DNA of 63,533 bases from a virus, in IMG/VR virus record IMGVR_UViG_3300020430_000014, positions 1-63,533 of that record. The stretch is one strand, 5' to 3'. Position 1 is the stretch's first letter. Each line of letters begins with the position of its first letter. A program made the position numbers and the translations under genes. This document shows positions 16,368 to 23,777 of the stretch, one piece after another. The notes under the pieces were generated by a model. The model was not told the DNA's origin and ran no database searches. It was given only the letters and a program-made list of their open reading frames with translations.

Positions 16368-17725
16368 ACATAGGATTTATTGGCACAGGGAAACTTGGGG
16401 GACCAGTATCAGAAGCAATGGCCGAATCTGGCAATCAAATATATGCTTATGATCCTGCTGGTGGAGAGAATCTTACTGCAACTAAACTCAAAAGTGGTGG
16501 ATCTAGAAAGTATTACAAATCCATCAAGAGTGTTGTTCAAAAGTCTACTATAGTTTTTGTTGCCGTTCCTACACCTCATAGTGAAGAGTATGATGGTAGT
16601 CTTCCATGCATGGATTTAGAACCAAAGGATTTTGATTACACTATACTCAAAGAAGTTCTTACCGAAGTTAACAAATATGCGTCATTACAGCAGCAGGTAG
16701 TTTTGATCTCTACTGTTCTTCCTGGAACTATTAGAGAACAACTTCTTCCCTTGGTGCCAAATTGTACTCTCATTTACAATCCATATCTTATTGCTATGGG
16801 TACAGTAAAGGATGACTTTAAAAATCCAGAGATGATAATGATTGGAACTGAGAATGGTTTATCTACAGATAACATTTTGTTCAGGTCATTACTTAAATTG
16901 TATTTGGGTTGCACAGAAATTATACCTAGAGGTAAAGCAAGAATAGAGGATTGCGAGAGAAATGTAACGGAAAAAGACCCAGAGTTTTTAAGTAAGTTTG
17001 TTACAGGAACTTATGAAGAGATGGAATGCGTTAAAGTCTTTTATAACACATTCATTAGTAGTAAAATCTCTTTTGTAAATATGATTCAAGACGTTGCAGA
17101 ACGTCAAGGGAACATTGATGTTGATGTTGTAACTAACGCTCTCACTAGTGCATCTACTAGGATTATTAGTCCTGCATATATGAAGGCGGGAATGGGTGAT
17201 GGTGGAGCATGTCACCCTAGAGATAATATTGCCCTAAGGTATCTGTCTCAAAAATTAGATTTGGGATATGATATTTTTGAGTCTGTAATGCGATCTAGAG
17301 AACAACAGGCAAAAAATCTTGCCGAGTTCCTGGTCAAACTTGCAGAGACTTGTAGAAGTCCCATTGTCATTCATGGTAAAGCATACAAACCAAAAGTGCC
17401 TTATGTTGATGGTAGTTACAGTCTCTTGGTTGGACATTACATTGAACAGCTTGGTGAGAGGGTTCGATATGTTGATCCATATACTGGCGACAAGTGGAGT
17501 GGTCCAGCAGTCTTCTTACTTGCTCATAGCGTGAGTACAACTTATAGGTATTGGGATAAACAGAATACTGGAGATGAAGTCTATTGTGACTTCCCATTTG
17601 GTAGTGTTATTGTTGATCCTTGGAGGAAGTTCAAGGCACCAGATGATGAACCATTGGAAGTAATTTATTACGGGAATACTAGAGGTAAAGCAGATCATGA
17701 CTCTCAGCAAAATAACACTATTTGA
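16364..17725 (+). CDS. UDP-glucose/nucleotide-sugar 6-dehydrogenase family protein
   Basis: A 453-residue NAD-dependent enzyme that oxidises the C6 alcohol of a nucleotide sugar to a carboxylate. It has an N-terminal Rossmann loop GFIGTGKLGGP, STVLPGT, and the catalytic Cys about 283 in GDGGACHPRDN, followed by a C-terminal domain with a GKAYKPKVPYVDGS segment. It supplies uronic-acid donors, fitting the neighbouring transferases. It overlaps the amidinotransferase by four bases and the next gene by 29. Confidence 0.88.
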   Translation: MNIGFIGTGKLGGPVSEAMAESGNQIYAYDPAGGENLTATKLKSGGSRKYYKSIKSVVQKSTIVFVAVPTPHSEEYDGSLPCMDLEPKDFDYTILKEVLTEVNKYASLQQQVVLISTVLPGTIREQLLPLVPNCTLIYNPYLIAMGTVKDDFKNPEMIMIGTENGLSTDNILFRSLLKLYLGCTEIIPRGKARIEDCERNVTEKDPEFLSKFVTGTYEEMECVKVFYNTFISSKISFVNMIQDVAERQGNIDVDVVTNALTSASTRIISPAYMKAGMGDGGACHPRDNIALRYLSQKLDLGYDIFESVMRSREQQAKNLAEFLVKLAETCRSPIVIHGKAYKPKVPYVDGSYSLLVGHYIEQLGERVRYVDPYTGDKWSGPAVFLLAHSVSTTYRYWDKQNTGDEVYCDFPFGSVIVDPWRKFKAPDDEPLEVIYYGNTRGKADHDSQQNNTI

Positions 17726-18251
17726 GATATCTTCATTTAGATATTCTATTCCAAATTGGGAAGAGAAGAAAGCAAAACTGGTAAAAATGTTGGATAGTGT
17801 GGAGTATGAATGGCATATGTGCTCCACAGATTTTTATACATCTGATGGTAGAGCACCCTATTTTGATGAGTGGTATTCAATCATGAAAAATGATCTGGAT
17901 AATGTTCTTCCGCACCTTGGACTACATTATCATCCAAAAGAATTTTGGCATTTGTGGTCACAAGAGTATAGAGGAAATGAATTCCATGGTCCTCACAATC
18001 ATGGAAATGCTGTCTTGTCTGCAGTTTTATACTTGGATCTTCATCCAATGGAACATGGTGGAACAACATTCTATGCTCCTTTTGTGGAACCACTTATTGG
18101 AACAGTTGCTGACGTAACAGCACAAGTTAATGAAGGAGATATTTTGTTCTTCCCTGGAACCCTTCTTCATGAAGCTAGAGCAACCCTCTCTGAAAAAAAG
18201 AGGAAGATTATATCTTTTAATATTCCAATTAAACTGTTTAACCCATGCTAG
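17697..18251 (+). CDS. 2OG-Fe(II) oxygenase-like protein, tandem copy 1
   Basis: A 184-residue TIGR02466-type oxygenase. Iron-binding FHGPHNHGNAVLSAVLYLD and distal GDILFFPGTLLHEARATLSEKKRKIISFN with His and basic 2OG-binding residues are present. It overlaps the dehydrogenase gene by 29 bases and the next gene, its duplicate, by 7. Its position at the end of the sugar island hints at a glycan or glycoprotein substrate. Confidence 0.82.
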   Translation: MTLSKITLFEISSFRYSIPNWEEKKAKLVKMLDSVEYEWHMCSTDFYTSDGRAPYFDEWYSIMKNDLDNVLPHLGLHYHPKEFWHLWSQEYRGNEFHGPHNHGNAVLSAVLYLDLHPMEHGGTTFYAPFVEPLIGTVADVTAQVNEGDILFFPGTLLHEARATLSEKKRKIISFNIPIKLFNPC

Positions 18252-18784
18252 GAGTCAAAGATTTATTTTCGATTAAGATTATAAAGTATTCTATATTAGA
18301 TTGGGAAAGTAAAAAACCAAAACTTCTTGAGATGATTGATAAATCTCATAGTGCATGGAATGAATGTGATACAGATTACTTTACTAGTAATGGAAGAGCA
18401 CCTTACTTTGATGAGTGGTACTCTCTTTTAGAGGAAGATTTAAATGAAATAAGATCTAAAGTTCCATTACCATTTAAAGGACCAGAAGAGTGGCAACTTT
18501 GGTCACAGACATATAATAAAGGTGATTATCACTCTCTTCATAATCATGGATTGGGTAATATGTCCGCTGTGCTACATGTTGAATTTGATCCAGAGGAACA
18601 TATGTCAACGACTTTTTGTTCTCCATTCCCAGATCCATTTTTTGGTAGAATAGAGACTTTGGGTTTGACTGATGTTCAGGAAGGTGATATTGTACTGTTC
18701 CCTGCGATGCTTGGTCATGAGTGTAGGGTTCAGCAATCCAGCAAACCAAGAAAAATAATGTCATTCAATATTCCTATTGGATAG
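18245..18784 (+). CDS. 2OG-Fe(II) oxygenase-like protein, tandem copy 2
   Basis: A 179-residue duplicate of the preceding gene. Shared stretches include NGRAPYFDEWYS, the iron-binding YHSLHNHGLGNMSAVLHVE, and GDIVLFPAMLGHECRVQQSSKPRKIMSFN. Both copies retain the iron ligands, so both may be active with different substrates, or as a heterodimer. It ends the first modification island. Confidence 0.82.
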   Translation: MLGVKDLFSIKIIKYSILDWESKKPKLLEMIDKSHSAWNECDTDYFTSNGRAPYFDEWYSLLEEDLNEIRSKVPLPFKGPEEWQLWSQTYNKGDYHSLHNHGLGNMSAVLHVEFDPEEHMSTTFCSPFPDPFFGRIETLGLTDVQEGDIVLFPAMLGHECRVQQSSKPRKIMSFNIPIG

Positions 18785-18789
18785 ACAAT

Positions 18790-18818
18790 TTGTCAGTTTT
18801 AGAGTAAACTACTAGTAA
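18790..18818 (+). promoter_or_regulatory. possible early promoter before mazG
   Basis: TTGTCA, 17 bases, then TAGTAA, in an AT-rich gap just upstream of mazG. The match is imperfect, but the site falls at a natural break between islands. Confidence 0.35.
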
Positions 18819-18832
18819 ATTAAATTAAAATT

Positions 18833-19237
18833 ATGACTGTTGATACTGAAAAGTATGTCGAGTTCGTCAAGCAAACCACCAGTGCTCCTAGTCTGGACTA
18901 TCCTGTAATGTCTGCTCGTCTTAGTGAACTTGAGGCGAATGGTGCTAATGTGACTCAAATGATGACCGCTGCTTTTGGTCTGTCTGCTGAAGCAGGTGAG
19001 TTTACTGAAGTTGTCAAGAAAATTGTCTTCCAGGGCAAACCTTACAATGAAGAAAATGTATTTCACATGAAGCGTGAACTTGGAGATATTATGTGGTATG
19101 TGTCTCAGGCATGTATGGCACTAGATATCAGTATCGAAGAGGTCATTCAAATGAACTTTGAAAAACTTAGTGCTCGTTATCCTGAGGGTGCGTTCAGTAT
19201 TGATCGCTCTGAGAATCGTGTGGAGGGAGATCTATGA
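18833..19237 (+). CDS. mazG: MazG-like nucleotide pyrophosphohydrolase
   Basis: A 134-residue all-alpha NTP pyrophosphohydrolase. The metal-binding helices are visible: LSAEAGEFTEVVKK and RELGDIMWYVSQ. Cyanophage MazG is a common auxiliary gene; it was proposed to lower ppGpp, though nucleotide recycling from host DNA is also argued. It stands beside DNA metabolism genes. The stop overlaps the next ATG by four bases. Confidence 0.9.
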   Translation: MTVDTEKYVEFVKQTTSAPSLDYPVMSARLSELEANGANVTQMMTAAFGLSAEAGEFTEVVKKIVFQGKPYNEENVFHMKRELGDIMWYVSQACMALDISIEEVIQMNFEKLSARYPEGAFSIDRSENRVEGDL

Positions 19238-19473
19238 AGGATCTTAAAATTCCATTCGCCATTGTATCCTTCCTGTTGGTTCAGGGAGCGGGTGCAGTAT
19301 GGTGGGCATCTCAAGTTGACGGAAGAGTCAGAACTCTTGAATCTGAGAGTTTAAATATTGCTAGAGAAAACCGTAGGTACATCGAACAAGTAATTCAACC
19401 ATCCTACGGGATCAGTAAAAATTGGAACAATCAATACCACAATGAGTGGGTACTAAAAGGAGGATGGAAATGA
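19234..19473 (+). CDS. small membrane-anchored protein
   Basis: A 79-residue protein with an N-terminal membrane segment (IPFAIVSFLLVQGAGAVWW, about residues 6-24) and a charged, helical rest that probably faces the cytoplasm or periplasm. It is coupled to mazG (ATGA). Function unknown. Confidence 0.65.
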   Translation: MKDLKIPFAIVSFLLVQGAGAVWWASQVDGRVRTLESESLNIARENRRYIEQVIQPSYGISKNWNNQYHNEWVLKGGWK

Positions 19474-19640
19474 TTAACATTGAATTGGATGTAGTTACAG
19501 CAGCAACAGTTCGGGATGCTTTGTTCCGTTCTACGGCACAAGATAGTTATGAGTTCCCCTCTCAGAGAACTGCTGCAATTCGTGAGGCAATCGTGGCTTT
19601 GGATAAGGAAATTGAAAAGGTAGTTAGTGCTGAATCATAA
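19470..19640 (+). CDS. small protein, unknown
   Basis: A 56-residue protein. The ATG at 19470 was chosen because AAAAGGAGG lies six to seven bases upstream; an in-frame ATG at 19464 overlaps that site. It contains a SQRTAAIREAIVALDKEIEKV helix. It overlaps the previous stop by four bases. Function unknown. Confidence 0.62.
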   Translation: MINIELDVVTAATVRDALFRSTAQDSYEFPSQRTAAIREAIVALDKEIEKVVSAES

Positions 19641-19643
19641 ATA
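19636..19643 (+). promoter_or_regulatory. late-promoter motif CATAAATA
   Basis: A T4-type late -10 box (NATAAATA), 22 bases before the small gene at 19665. It overlaps the end of the preceding gene. Confidence 0.5.
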
Positions 19644-19664
19644 TAGAGAGTCTGGCATATTGTA

Positions 19665-19805
19665 ATGGCAAAAGAGTATAAAGTTAGTGTATCTCTTCCA
19701 CTATCAAAAGACTTGGTAACTAGAGTTCTTAAGAGAACTAAGTTCAAAAATCTTGATGAGTATCTAAATGCAAAACTCCAGGAAGATCTGGAAAGATTAA
19801 CTTGA
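19665..19805 (+). CDS. tiny protein resembling a ribbon-helix-helix DNA-binding protein
   Basis: A 46-residue protein: a short basic strand (KEYKVSVSLP), a helix (LSKDLVTRVLKRT), a turn and a second helix (NLDEYLNAKLQEDLERL). That order and length match Arc/MetJ-type ribbon-helix-helix repressors, which bind DNA as dimers. A late-promoter motif lies just upstream. The fold is predicted from pattern only; no target is known. Confidence 0.55.
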   Translation: MAKEYKVSVSLPLSKDLVTRVLKRTKFKNLDEYLNAKLQEDLERLT

Positions 19806-19811
19806 TACACT

Positions 19812-19819
19812 TATAAATA
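19812..19819 (+). promoter_or_regulatory. late promoter TATAAATA
   Basis: A perfect T4-type late promoter box, 20 bases before the internal-protein gene at 19839. Confidence 0.7.
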
Positions 19820-19838
19820 TTATTATATCCTGACAGAT

Positions 19839-20453
19839 ATGAAAAAGTTTTCGCAATTTATTGACGAAGCAAAGTCTCTTGCCTCAATTCAAGGTAAGAG
19901 ACTTGGTTTGGTGCCTGATGGGCATGGGTCTTTTCATGACAAAAAAACTGGTGAATTTATTGCGAAAAACGTTGGCGGTAAATTAAAGTTTTATAACCAA
20001 AACCAAGTTCTTGGTGCAACCGATCCACCACAAAAAAGAACTTCAAACAATCAAAGACCAGTAGCAGCACAAACTTCTAAAATTAAGAAGACAAAAAACA
20101 GTGTAACTACTGAAGTTCCCGAACAACTTACTCGCGAACAAGAGCAAGAACTTAGAGAAAAGTATATTGCTGGTGAGATTTTTTGTGAAGGATCTTTTGT
20201 CCATAACATCAAGACAGACCAGATTGGAAAGATTGTCCGTAGAGGTACAAATCATCTCATCTGTGTAACATCTGAAGATGATATGTTCAAGTCTTGGATT
20301 AGAGATGTTCGTGAATGGACTGAAGTATCGGGGGTTCCTGCCGATCAAAGGTTAGTCGGAACGGATGCTCATAGAGAGTATGCCATGATGATGACGGGCA
20401 CCAAGAAAATTAAGAATTTCATAAATAAATACAAGGCAAAAAAGAAGCACTAG
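19839..20453 (+). CDS. putative packaged internal virion protein with capsid-targeting N-terminus
   Basis: A 204-residue basic protein. Its N-terminus MKKFSQFIDEA has the same spacing as the T4 capsid-targeting sequence MKTYQEFIAEA shared by internal proteins IPI-III and Alt, with F7, I8, E10 and A11 aligned; T4 prohead protease cuts after E10. A second block is GKRLGLVPDGHGSFHDKKTGEF. The C-terminus is Lys-rich (KNFINKYKAKKKH). A late promoter lies upstream. Packaging in the head is inferred, supported by the two other basic proteins that follow. Confidence 0.72.
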   Translation: MKKFSQFIDEAKSLASIQGKRLGLVPDGHGSFHDKKTGEFIAKNVGGKLKFYNQNQVLGATDPPQKRTSNNQRPVAAQTSKIKKTKNSVTTEVPEQLTREQEQELREKYIAGEIFCEGSFVHNIKTDQIGKIVRRGTNHLICVTSEDDMFKSWIRDVREWTEVSGVPADQRLVGTDAHREYAMMMTGTKKIKNFINKYKAKKKH

Positions 20454-20457
20454 AGTA

Positions 20458-21810
20458 ATGGCAAACCTTAAGCATGTTGTCTCTGATCTTCATCAGGTAT
20501 ATCTGGCGGAGATGGAAGCAAAGATTAAACCTCAGTTAGATAAGTCTTCTGCATCTTCCAGCGGATCAGATGGCGGTGAGAAGAAAGATAATTCTGCTGG
20601 TGGTGGCGGGGACAATGTTCAGAAGGCAGCAAGACAACTTGCCTATGACACCAGATATAAAGCAAGAAGAGAAGGTATTCCTCTAGAGAGAGCATTTACT
20701 CAATCTGTTCAAAACTCTAGCGCACCTGCTCCTGTTAAGGATGCGGCAAAGAGTCTTCTTTTTTCAGGCGAGAAGAAGGAGTCTGTTGAGATTGATGGAT
20801 CTATTGAAGAAGCAAGAAAGGGTGATAAAGAAAAGGTTCGTGTTACTCCTAAGAAAGGATATGGCGATACCAAAGGATATGTAAGATTTGCTGATGCTAA
20901 GAAGAAGCATGAACTGAGATCAAATCCCCAGATTCAGTCTGTAACTCCTACGGATCATGGCGATGCTTATGAGGGTGAAGGTGATAAAGGTAAGAAGGAC
21001 GATAAGAAAACGTCTGGCAAACTTGATCCTGTCGGCAAGGAAGACGGTGATGTCAACAACGACGGTAAGAAGGATAAGACCGATAAGTATCTGATGAAGC
21101 GCCGTAAGGCAATTGGTAAGGCAATCTCTAAGACCAAAAAAGAAGAGTTCTCTAACTGGAAGGCAGATCTTGGTATCGAAGAAGAGACCATGGTCGAAGT
21201 TGCTGGAGAAGAGAAGCCAAAAAAGATCACTGGTAAAGGTGTAAAGAACAAGATTGAGATTCATCCTGATCTCAAAGAAGGCATCGGTAAACTCGGTGGC
21301 GAAGTTCTTGAGGTTGAAGAAGTTGAAGTAGATGAGGTCTACAAGGGCAAGCACGGTCAGTCCGATAAAGAGTATGCTGCTTCTCGTTCTCAGGGCGGTA
21401 AAATGATCTCTGGCGATGACAAGAGATCTGGTGCTGAATACACCCATGGACGCAGAGTCAAGGCAGCAAACCCTGGTATGCAACCTGATGTGGGTGGCAA
21501 GACCAAACCCAAGTCCCAAGGTAAAATGGACAAGGGCACCAGGGCAGACCTGATGTATCGCAAGGCAAACCTCAAGAAGGAAGAGACTATTCATGAGGAG
21601 AAGCCTTATGAGAGACTTGATCGCTTGAATAAGGAGAGAATCGCTAAGCAGAAGGCAGCAAAAGATGCTGAGACTGCAAAGAGAGACAAGCGTATTTCTG
21701 ACTTCAAAAAGTTCAGAGAAGGTGAGCGTGCTGCGGGAACTCGTCATGATAAGATTCTTGACAAGTGGCAACAGAAAAAAATTGCTGCTGATAAAGCAAA
21801 AAAGCAGTAG
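20458..21810 (+). CDS. large charged, probably virion-associated protein (0-frame product)
   Basis: A 450-residue, Lys/Glu/Gly-rich, low-complexity protein with no membrane segment. An EF-hand/dockerin-like calcium loop (DGDVNNDGKKDKTDKYL) lies near residues 195-211, followed by RRKAIGKAI. An Ala-rich, basic C-terminus resembles DNA-condensing proteins. Its last codons contain A AAA AAG immediately before the stop, so part of translation probably continues in the -1 frame to 22310 (617 residues in total). It sits directly after the capsid-targeted protein. Confidence 0.72.
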   Translation: MANLKHVVSDLHQVYLAEMEAKIKPQLDKSSASSSGSDGGEKKDNSAGGGGDNVQKAARQLAYDTRYKARREGIPLERAFTQSVQNSSAPAPVKDAAKSLLFSGEKKESVEIDGSIEEARKGDKEKVRVTPKKGYGDTKGYVRFADAKKKHELRSNPQIQSVTPTDHGDAYEGEGDKGKKDDKKTSGKLDPVGKEDGDVNNDGKKDKTDKYLMKRRKAIGKAISKTKKEEFSNWKADLGIEEETMVEVAGEEKPKKITGKGVKNKIEIHPDLKEGIGKLGGEVLEVEEVEVDEVYKGKHGQSDKEYAASRSQGGKMISGDDKRSGAEYTHGRRVKAANPGMQPDVGGKTKPKSQGKMDKGTRADLMYRKANLKKEETIHEEKPYERLDRLNKERIAKQKAAKDAETAKRDKRISDFKKFREGERAAGTRHDKILDKWQQKKIAADKAKKQ

Positions 21811-21840
21811 GCGAGGCAGCACAACCTAGTGCTTCCTCGC
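21798..21840 (+). promoter_or_regulatory. programmed -1 ribosomal frameshift signal
   Basis: The slippery heptamer A AAA AAG (21798-21804), in phase with the upstream frame, is the same heptamer used by E. coli dnaX. A six-base spacer (CAGTAG, containing the 0-frame stop) follows. Then comes a strong hairpin at 21811-21840: GCGAGG/CCTCGC and AGCAC/GTGCT separated by one C-T mismatch, with a six-base loop. All three elements have canonical order and spacing. Confidence 0.85.
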
Positions 21841-22310
21841 TCAGAGCAAAGCAGCAAGACACTGAGCGTCAGCAAATGCAGAATGCGAGAGCTGAGATGG
21901 AGAAATCCAGATCAGCTGCAGGTCAATCTAAGATCAAAGCAAGAAAAGATGCTGAAGATCTTAATGCCAGAATTCGTTCTGTTGCTAGTGAAGAGGCTGG
22001 TTTAGATGAGCGTACTCGTTACGCTAAAGAAACTGGTAAAGACTTCAAGACTGGTAATCCTTCTGAGAAGGGTGGAACCCGTGACGGCAAGAGTGCGTTT
22101 GATAAGGTCTCTCGTGAGATGAGAAAGACTGGTGGCATGATGTCTTCTAGAAAGAATGCCATTCAACCACAAGGTAAGAAGAAGGAAAAGGGTAAGAAGG
22201 GTTATCAAGGTGTAACACCTGTTGATAGAATCAAGAACAAACTTGCCCAAAAGAGAAAGCCTAAACCAGATCCATATGGATATGGTCAAGGTCGCTATCA
22301 GGGTGACTGA
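21804..22310 (+). CDS. -1 frame extension of the 20458 gene
   Basis: After slippage the frame runs open for 168 codons, giving a 617-residue fusion. The junction reads AVGEAAQPSASSLRAK in the -1 frame, with the same Lys/Arg/Gln/Ala-rich composition as both sides. The first internal ATG (21876) has no ribosome-binding site, which argues against separate translation. The C-terminal part is basic (KKKEKGKKGY, NKLAQKRKPKP) and looks DNA- or RNA-binding. It has no recognised domain. Confidence 0.75.
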   Translation, partial: AVGEAAQPSASSLRAKQQDTERQQMQNARAEMEKSRSAAGQSKIKARKDAEDLNARIRSVASEEAGLDERTRYAKETGKDFKTGNPSEKGGTRDGKSAFDKVSREMRKTGGMMSSRKNAIQPQGKKKEKGKKGYQGVTPVDRIKNKLAQKRKPKPDPYGYGQGRYQGD

Positions 22311-22363
22311 TTAAAAAATCATTAAGTCTGCTATATAGTCTGTATAGTAGACTGAGGTTCATC

Positions 22364-22576
22364 ATGTTAGCATTCTTGCTCCCATTAGCATCAAAAATTA
22401 TTACTGATGCTGTATCAAAGATTCCTGAGAACGAGGAATTGGGCGAAAAATTAATCGAAATTTGTCTGATGATTCTTGGCAAAGCAGTCAAGTTGACCAA
22501 AACAGACATGGATGATCAACTGCTTGAGGCGGTATCGGCAGCGATCAGAGCACGTTCAGAAGAATCCGCTGAGTGA
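22364..22576 (+). CDS. small membrane-associated protein
   Basis: A 70-residue protein with a hydrophobic start (MLAFLLPLASKIITDAV) and a second hydrophobic helix (LIEICLMILGKAVKL), then a polar tail. It could be a small holin-like or scaffold protein; nothing decides between these. It is followed immediately by a strong terminator and stands as a single-gene unit. Confidence 0.62.
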   Translation: MLAFLLPLASKIITDAVSKIPENEELGEKLIEICLMILGKAVKLTKTDMDDQLLEAVSAAIRARSEESAE

Positions 22577-22581
22577 TCCCA

Positions 22582-22605
22582 GGGGAGCATTGCTCCCCTC
22601 TTTTG
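22582..22605 (+). terminator. Rho-independent terminator
   Basis: A perfect stem GGGGAGC/GCTCCCC with a short ATT loop (22582-22599), then CTTTT. It ends the unit containing 22364-22576. Confidence 0.85.
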
Positions 22606-22619
22606 TACGGGATGGTTTT

Positions 22620-22627
22620 TATAAATA
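22620..22627 (+). promoter_or_regulatory. late promoter TATAAATA
   Basis: A perfect late box placed after the terminator and 35 bases upstream of the virion-protein gene at 22662. Confidence 0.75.
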
Positions 22628-22661
22628 AAAAAAGGTAACTGAATTTTACGGACAGTAAGAC

Positions 22662-23189
22662 ATGGCACTCTGGGGAAATAGTGATAACGTAACCTCTGCA
22701 GGAACAGTAACCCTGAACTACGCGACTGGTATTTGCACTGGAGGCGGTACAGCCTTTGGCGCAGCGGGTAGTGCTCAGGAAGGTGATGTGATCAGATTCG
22801 GTGATCGCAGCGGTACTTATTTTGGTGATGCTGTAATTGTCAGCATTGCAAGCGCAACTCAATTAACAATTGGTTCTACTGCAGGACTTAGTGGTGCAGC
22901 GATTGCTGCTACCTCGTTCACCGTCTCGCAGTGCCCTGTCAGTTCTATTGGTGATGTCACCTATAGTGAAGGTGCTTCTGGTACAGAAGACAAAGCAATC
23001 TATGGCGTTGCTGCTGCAGGTTTGACTAATACCGCAGGTTCCAAGTATGAACTTGATCATGGTGGTTGGGTTGGTGTTACAACCTATGTTGACCAGCATG
23101 GAGAGTTGAGAGTCAAGAAGGAAGTTCTTGTTGCGATGTCTGGCATCACAACTGGTAACGCTCCTGTATATGACACCAACCCATTCTGA
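22662..23189 (+). CDS. probable virion structural protein
   Basis: A 175-residue Gly/Ala/Thr-rich, beta-strand-rich protein (MALWGNSDNVTSAGTVTLNYATG...) with a repeating small-residue strand pattern, as seen in capsid decoration or fibre proteins. It is alone behind a perfect late promoter and a terminator, consistent with high late expression. It resembles virion proteins of other cyanophages as far as memory allows. Location in the particle is unknown. Confidence 0.65.
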   Translation: MALWGNSDNVTSAGTVTLNYATGICTGGGTAFGAAGSAQEGDVIRFGDRSGTYFGDAVIVSIASATQLTIGSTAGLSGAAIAATSFTVSQCPVSSIGDVTYSEGASGTEDKAIYGVAAAGLTNTAGSKYELDHGGWVGVTTYVDQHGELRVKKEVLVAMSGITTGNAPVYDTNPF

Positions 23190-23208
23190 TAGTTAGATAT
23201 AATATGGT

Positions 23209-23598
23209 ATGCAGTTTAATGAGTTGAATGAAGATAACTTCCTTCTTTTTGCAATAAAAAATTATGAGAATCCTCAGGCGGTAACAAAAGAGGACTTTGA
23301 TAAAGACTTAAATCACTTTAAGTACATAAAGAGATTGCTAAAGAGATATAGGAATACTGGTCAGTTGAAGACCCATCTTCTAATAAATCATTTTATAGTT
23401 CTTTATAATATTTTTGGAGAAGCAGCAACCCCAATGCTCTTCTACAAAATTGAGAGAGACCTATGGGATGTTATGAAGACATTTATTATTTTTTTAAATC
23501 GTCTTCCAGAGTACCCTAAGACATATATTCATGACATCCCAGTTGACATTTCTTGTCTGTCCGAATTAAGGAAGGTTTATAAAAATGAATCCTCTTGA
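23209..23598 (+). CDS. conserved phage protein, unknown
   Basis: A 129-residue mostly helical protein (KYIKRLLKRYRNTGQLKTHLLINH, IFLNRLPEYPKTYIHDIP). The pattern is that of a widespread short protein of T4-like marine phages with no assigned role. It overlaps the next gene by 14 bases. Confidence 0.68.
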   Translation: MQFNELNEDNFLLFAIKNYENPQAVTKEDFDKDLNHFKYIKRLLKRYRNTGQLKTHLLINHFIVLYNIFGEAATPMLFYKIERDLWDVMKTFIIFLNRLPEYPKTYIHDIPVDISCLSELRKVYKNESS

Positions 23599-23776
23599 TA
23601 AGATAATTGGAATTGTTAGAACCCTAAAGGAAGAGGGTGGACCTACCATGGCAATGGGCAACGGTCAGATTGCTGGATCTTCTGAAGCAGGTGATAATCC
23701 TCCTGTAAGAAAGAAAAAAAGATATATCTTCCAAAGAAATACTCGAAAGAACTGGACACCTAAAAAAGGGCAGTAG
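23585..23776 (+). CDS. small basic protein, unknown
   Basis: A 63-residue protein: an N-terminal helix (NPLDKIIGIVRTLKEEG), a Gly-rich linker and a basic tail (RKKKRYIFQRNTRK). The basic tail suggests nucleic-acid or membrane contact. It is encoded one base before the next ATG. Function unknown. Confidence 0.62.
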   Translation: MNPLDKIIGIVRTLKEEGGPTMAMGNGQIAGSSEAGDNPPVRKKKRYIFQRNTRKNWTPKKGQ

Positions 23777-23777
23777 G

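Noticed and set aside
20920-21822. A 300-codon open frame on the minus strand
   Set aside because: It is an antisense shadow of the Lys-rich gene: A-rich codons give Leu/Phe-rich antisense protein. No start context or family.
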